A stretch of DNA of 42,422 nucleotides from NCBI GenBank assembly GCA_902790375.1, contig CADARY010000016.1:1-42422 (forward strand), in the 5' to 3' direction. Positions 40,484-42,422 of this stretch are shown in pieces. The stretch comes from Oscillospiraceae bacterium (GTDB lineage Bacteria; Bacillota; Clostridia; Oscillospirales; Oscillospiraceae). Numbering within the stretch: position 1 is the first letter of the stretch; every line of letters starts with the position of its first letter. The notes below the pieces were generated by a model that was not told the DNA's origin, made no database searches, and saw nothing but the letters and a program-made list of their open reading frames with translations. The translations under genes and the position numbers were made by a program.

Positions 40484-40643
40484 AGCGATCACTGCGACGT
40501 AAGAGCCTTCGGCAAGTGGGAATTATAATGCGTTTTTGACGGGGCTTTGCCTCGGCAAAAACACCCTGAGCCGAGCTAAGCGAGGCCTCGCGCCGACCAA
40601 ACGCGGCGTGTAACGCTCCGCCGCGTGCGATAAGCGCGAGTCC

Positions 40644-40670
40644 TCAATTGCGAACCGTGTTCGCAATTGA
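40644..40670 (+). promoter_or_regulatory. Perfect 12-bp hairpin between citF and the citrate transporter
   Basis: TCAATTGCGAAC (40644-40655), loop CGT, GTTCGCAATTGA (40659-40670). It ends about 10 nt before the AAAGGGG ribosome site. There is no T-run, so it is probably an RNA processing or stability element rather than a terminator. Confidence 0.6.
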
Positions 40671-40695
40671 TATTAAAGAAAAAGGGGATTCATTC

Positions 40696-42102
40696 ATGAG
40701 TAATACCATCGTTGGCATTCTTGGTCTGCTGACCATCGTCGCCATTGTCGTCACGCTCTTCAAGAGCAAGACGCAGCCCGCCATCGCCTTTATCGTATGG
40801 CCCACCCTCCTTGCGCTCGTTCTGGTCATCGGCGGCCGCCACAGCTTTGAGGACATCGCCGCCATGATCAAGTCCGGCTTCTCCAGCACCGGCCCGACTG
40901 CGGCCCTGTTCGTGTTCTCCGTGCTCTACTTCGGCTTCATGACGGACGCCGGCATGTTTGACGTCATCATCGGCAAGCTCATGAAGCTCGTCGGCGACAA
41001 TGTCATCGGCGTTGCGGTCGTCACCTGCATCATCGCCCTCGTCGGCCACCTCGACGGCGGCGGCGCTTCCACCTTCTGTATCGTCATCCCCGCCATGCTG
41101 CCTGTCTACAAGCGCATGCACATGCGTCCCACCTCTCTGCTGCGCATCGCGGTTCTGGCGATGGGCGTTCTGAACCTGATGCCCTGGGCCGGCCCAACCA
41201 TGCGCGCCGCTTCCGTTCTCGGCATTGAGGCGGGCGCTCTGTGGAAGACCATCCTGCCCGTGCAGATCTTCGGTATCGTCCTGGCTCTGGCCCACGCCGT
41301 GCTCACCGGTATTCAGGAGAAGAACCGCGGCGCAGGCCTCCACGGCAAGCTTGCCAAGACCGAAGGCATTGTCGAGATCGACGACAACGCCCCCGTCGCC
41401 TCTGCCGGCGACAGCGAGCTGGCCCGTCCCAAGCTCTTCATCTTCAACATCGTGCTGACCCTTTGCGTCATCGCCATGCTCATCTGGGACGTGTTCCCCA
41501 GCTACTATCCCTTCATGATCGGCTGCGCCGTGGCCCTCTTCGTAAACTACGGCTTCAGCGCCAAGATGCACAAGAAGATCATCAACCTCCATGCCGGTCC
41601 CGCTCTCATGATGTGCTCCACCCTGATGGGCGCGGCCGTTCTCATGGGCATCCTCACCTCCAGCATGGGCGCCGACGGCAAGGTCATCTCCGCCAAGGTC
41701 ATGGAGCTGCCTGAGGACGCGCTGCCCTCCGTGGTGCGCTGCCTGGCGAATATGGTCGCAGGCTTCATGCCCGCCGCTCTCGGCAAGCAGCTGCCTCTGG
41801 TCATCGGCATCCTGTCCGTGCCTCTGGCTCTGGCCTTCGATACCGACTCCTACTTCTACGGCATGCTGCCCGTGGTCATCGGCATCGGTCAGGCCTTCGG
41901 CGTTGCGGCTCAGCCCATCGCCATCGCCATGGTCATCTGCCGCAACTGCGCCACCTTCATCAGCCCCATGGTTCCCGCCACCCTGCTCGGCATCGGCCTC
42001 GCCGAGGTCGATATCAAGGATCATATCAAGGCGAGCTTCCTGTACGTCTGGGCCTTCTCCATTCTGTGCATGATCGTCGGCATGGTCATCGGCATCATCT
42101 GA
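40696..42102 (+). CDS. CitMHS family citrate:cation symporter
   Basis: A 468-residue transporter with about 12 helices. The family is recognised from VGHLDGGGASTFCIVIPAMLPVYKRM, and the second-half repeat PLALAFDTDSYFYGMLPVV matches. CitM-type carriers bring in citrate complexed with Mg2+ or Ca2+ or with protons. AAAGGGG lies upstream of the ATG at 40696; the longer frame from 40648 has no ribosome site. The position after citDEF and before oadA makes citrate the likely substrate. Confidence 0.9.
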   Translation: MSNTIVGILGLLTIVAIVVTLFKSKTQPAIAFIVWPTLLALVLVIGGRHSFEDIAAMIKSGFSSTGPTAALFVFSVLYFGFMTDAGMFDVIIGKLMKLVGDNVIGVAVVTCIIALVGHLDGGGASTFCIVIPAMLPVYKRMHMRPTSLLRIAVLAMGVLNLMPWAGPTMRAASVLGIEAGALWKTILPVQIFGIVLALAHAVLTGIQEKNRGAGLHGKLAKTEGIVEIDDNAPVASAGDSELARPKLFIFNIVLTLCVIAMLIWDVFPSYYPFMIGCAVALFVNYGFSAKMHKKIINLHAGPALMMCSTLMGAAVLMGILTSSMGADGKVISAKVMELPEDALPSVVRCLANMVAGFMPAALGKQLPLVIGILSVPLALAFDTDSYFYGMLPVVIGIGQAFGVAAQPIAIAMVICRNCATFISPMVPATLLGIGLAEVDIKDHIKASFLYVWAFSILCMIVGMVIGII

Positions 42103-42113
42103 TTGTTCCAGCA

Positions 42114-42141
42114 GCCCTCCTCCGGGCAACCGGAGGGGGGC
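42114..42141 (+). terminator. Terminator-like hairpin after the citrate transporter
   Basis: CCTCCGG (42119-42125), loop GCAA, CCGGAGG (42130-42136), extended by outer G-C pairs, 12 bp after the stop. A T-run is not adjacent, but CTTTTG follows nearby. It overlaps the next, larger stem-loop region. Confidence 0.5.
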
Positions 42142-42144
42142 CTT

Positions 42145-42197
42145 GCCCTGCTTTTGCACAGACGCCGCCGGTACGGAGCCTGTGCAAGGGCAGGGCG
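42145..42197. promoter_or_regulatory. Long stem-loop in the citM-oadA spacer
   Basis: GCCCTGC followed by TTTTGCACAG pairs with CTGTGCAAGG followed by GCAGGGC, giving a 17-bp stem with two G-T wobbles around an 18-nt loop. It is distinct from the terminator just before it. Its purpose is not known. Confidence 0.4.
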
Positions 42198-42270
42198 CGG
42201 CCTTATCCATTTTCCATAAAGATTCCCCCGCCTGGGCGGGAAAAGAGTAAAGAATTGTCAAACCTGTGCA

Positions 42271-42300
42271 TTGACAAAACGGGCTTTTTCGCATTAAGAT
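42271..42300 (+). promoter_or_regulatory. Promoter of oadA
   Basis: -35 TTGACA (42271-42276) and -10 TAAGAT (42295-42300), with an 18-bp spacer. It gives a leader of about 75 nt before the ATG at 42382. Confidence 0.6.
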
Positions 42301-42381
42301 ATACCTTAAAGACTCCTGCGTTTCTGCGCCGGATTTTTGATGAGCAAAACATTTTATATAGCGTAAACAGAGGAGGTACGT

Positions 42382-42422
42382 ATGAAGAAAGTACAGTTTA
42401 CCGAAACAGTCCTTCGCGACGC
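42382..42422 (+). CDS. oadA: Start of oxaloacetate decarboxylase alpha subunit (partial)
   Basis: Only the first 13 codons are in the window: MKKVQFTETVLRD. This start is the family hallmark of oxaloacetate decarboxylase alpha and pyruvate carboxylase subunit B. AGGAGG lies 5 nt before the ATG. Decarboxylation of the oxaloacetate from citrate lyase fits the preceding genes. Pyruvate carboxylase B remains possible because the rest is cut off. Confidence 0.7.
   Translation, partial: MKKVQFTETVLRD

Noticed and set aside
38786-40492. Minus-strand open frame of 568 codons across citF
   Set aside because: Antisense to a well-supported citrate lyase gene. The codon bias of citF creates few antisense stops, so the length is not evidence of a gene.
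40580-40591. Palindrome GCGAGGCCTCGC as an operator
   Set aside because: It is a GC-rich chance palindrome in a structured spacer; nothing else supports a protein-binding site, so it is only mentioned under the citF-transporter finding.
40690-42294. Minus-strand open frame of 534 codons across the citrate transporter
   Set aside because: Same reason as above; the product is a low-complexity Asp/His/Gly-rich string with no membrane or domain features.

Overview
The window looks like chromosomal DNA from a GC-rich (about 60%), Gram-positive-type anaerobe of the Clostridia, most likely an Oscillospirales-like gut bacterium. This is inferred from the strong AGGAGG-type ribosome sites, VanZ, a GH25 muramidase, DacF-type D,D-carboxypeptidase, the rplU-rpmA-obg order, and a citrate fermentation cluster. 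No rRNA, tRNA, phage, CRISPR or transposase gene was found. The genus cannot be fixed from the sequence alone.

Layout. 1-2832: the end of a repeat element, then an HtrA protease with a sensor kinase (minus strand). 3210-6892: serC-serA and the tRNA methylthiotransferase mtaB (minus). 6990-9419: a cysteine desulfurase (plus) facing an AI-2E family permease (minus). 9819-10949: a D,D-carboxypeptidase (plus). 11032-19183: a minus-strand cluster of a GH3-family acyl-adenylating enzyme, an MMPL/RND exporter, a membrane-anchored GLUG-repeat protein and a MATE exporter. 19306-22153: a DUF3783 protein (plus), then rplU-rpmA-obg-vanZ (minus). 22294-26477: uvrD/pcrA, a CYTH protein and a lipoprotein (minus). 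26591-30676: GH25 muramidase, DHHW protein, MBOAT acyltransferase and a YbaK-family deacylase (plus). 30440-36467: metallophosphoesterase, then two polytopic glycosyltransferase-like proteins, a Thr/Pro-repeat exported protein and a dipeptidase (minus). 36578-42422: a LysR regulator divergent from citDEF, a CitMHS transporter and the start of oadA.

How the genes fit together. The last region is a coherent citrate fermentation module: uptake by the CitMHS carrier, cleavage by citrate lyase (CitDEF) to acetate and oxaloacetate, and decarboxylation of oxaloacetate by the enzyme whose gene starts at 42382. LysR probably senses the substrate. Two regions are envelope-modification cassettes: GH25-DHHW-MBOAT resembles a cell-wall or glycan O-acylation unit, and the GT39-like/GtrII pair looks like lipid-linked glycosylation. 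The least explained region is GH3-MMPL-GLUG-MATE, which could make and export an acyl conjugate.

Non-coding signals include a perfect 93-bp inverted repeat pair, 30.7 kb apart. One copy sits in frame at the 3' end of the dipeptidase gene. There is also a uvrD promoter placed so that the mRNA may be leaderless, an L21 leader region, and a strong intra-operon hairpin before the citrate transporter. All functional calls come from reading motifs by eye. No database search was possible.
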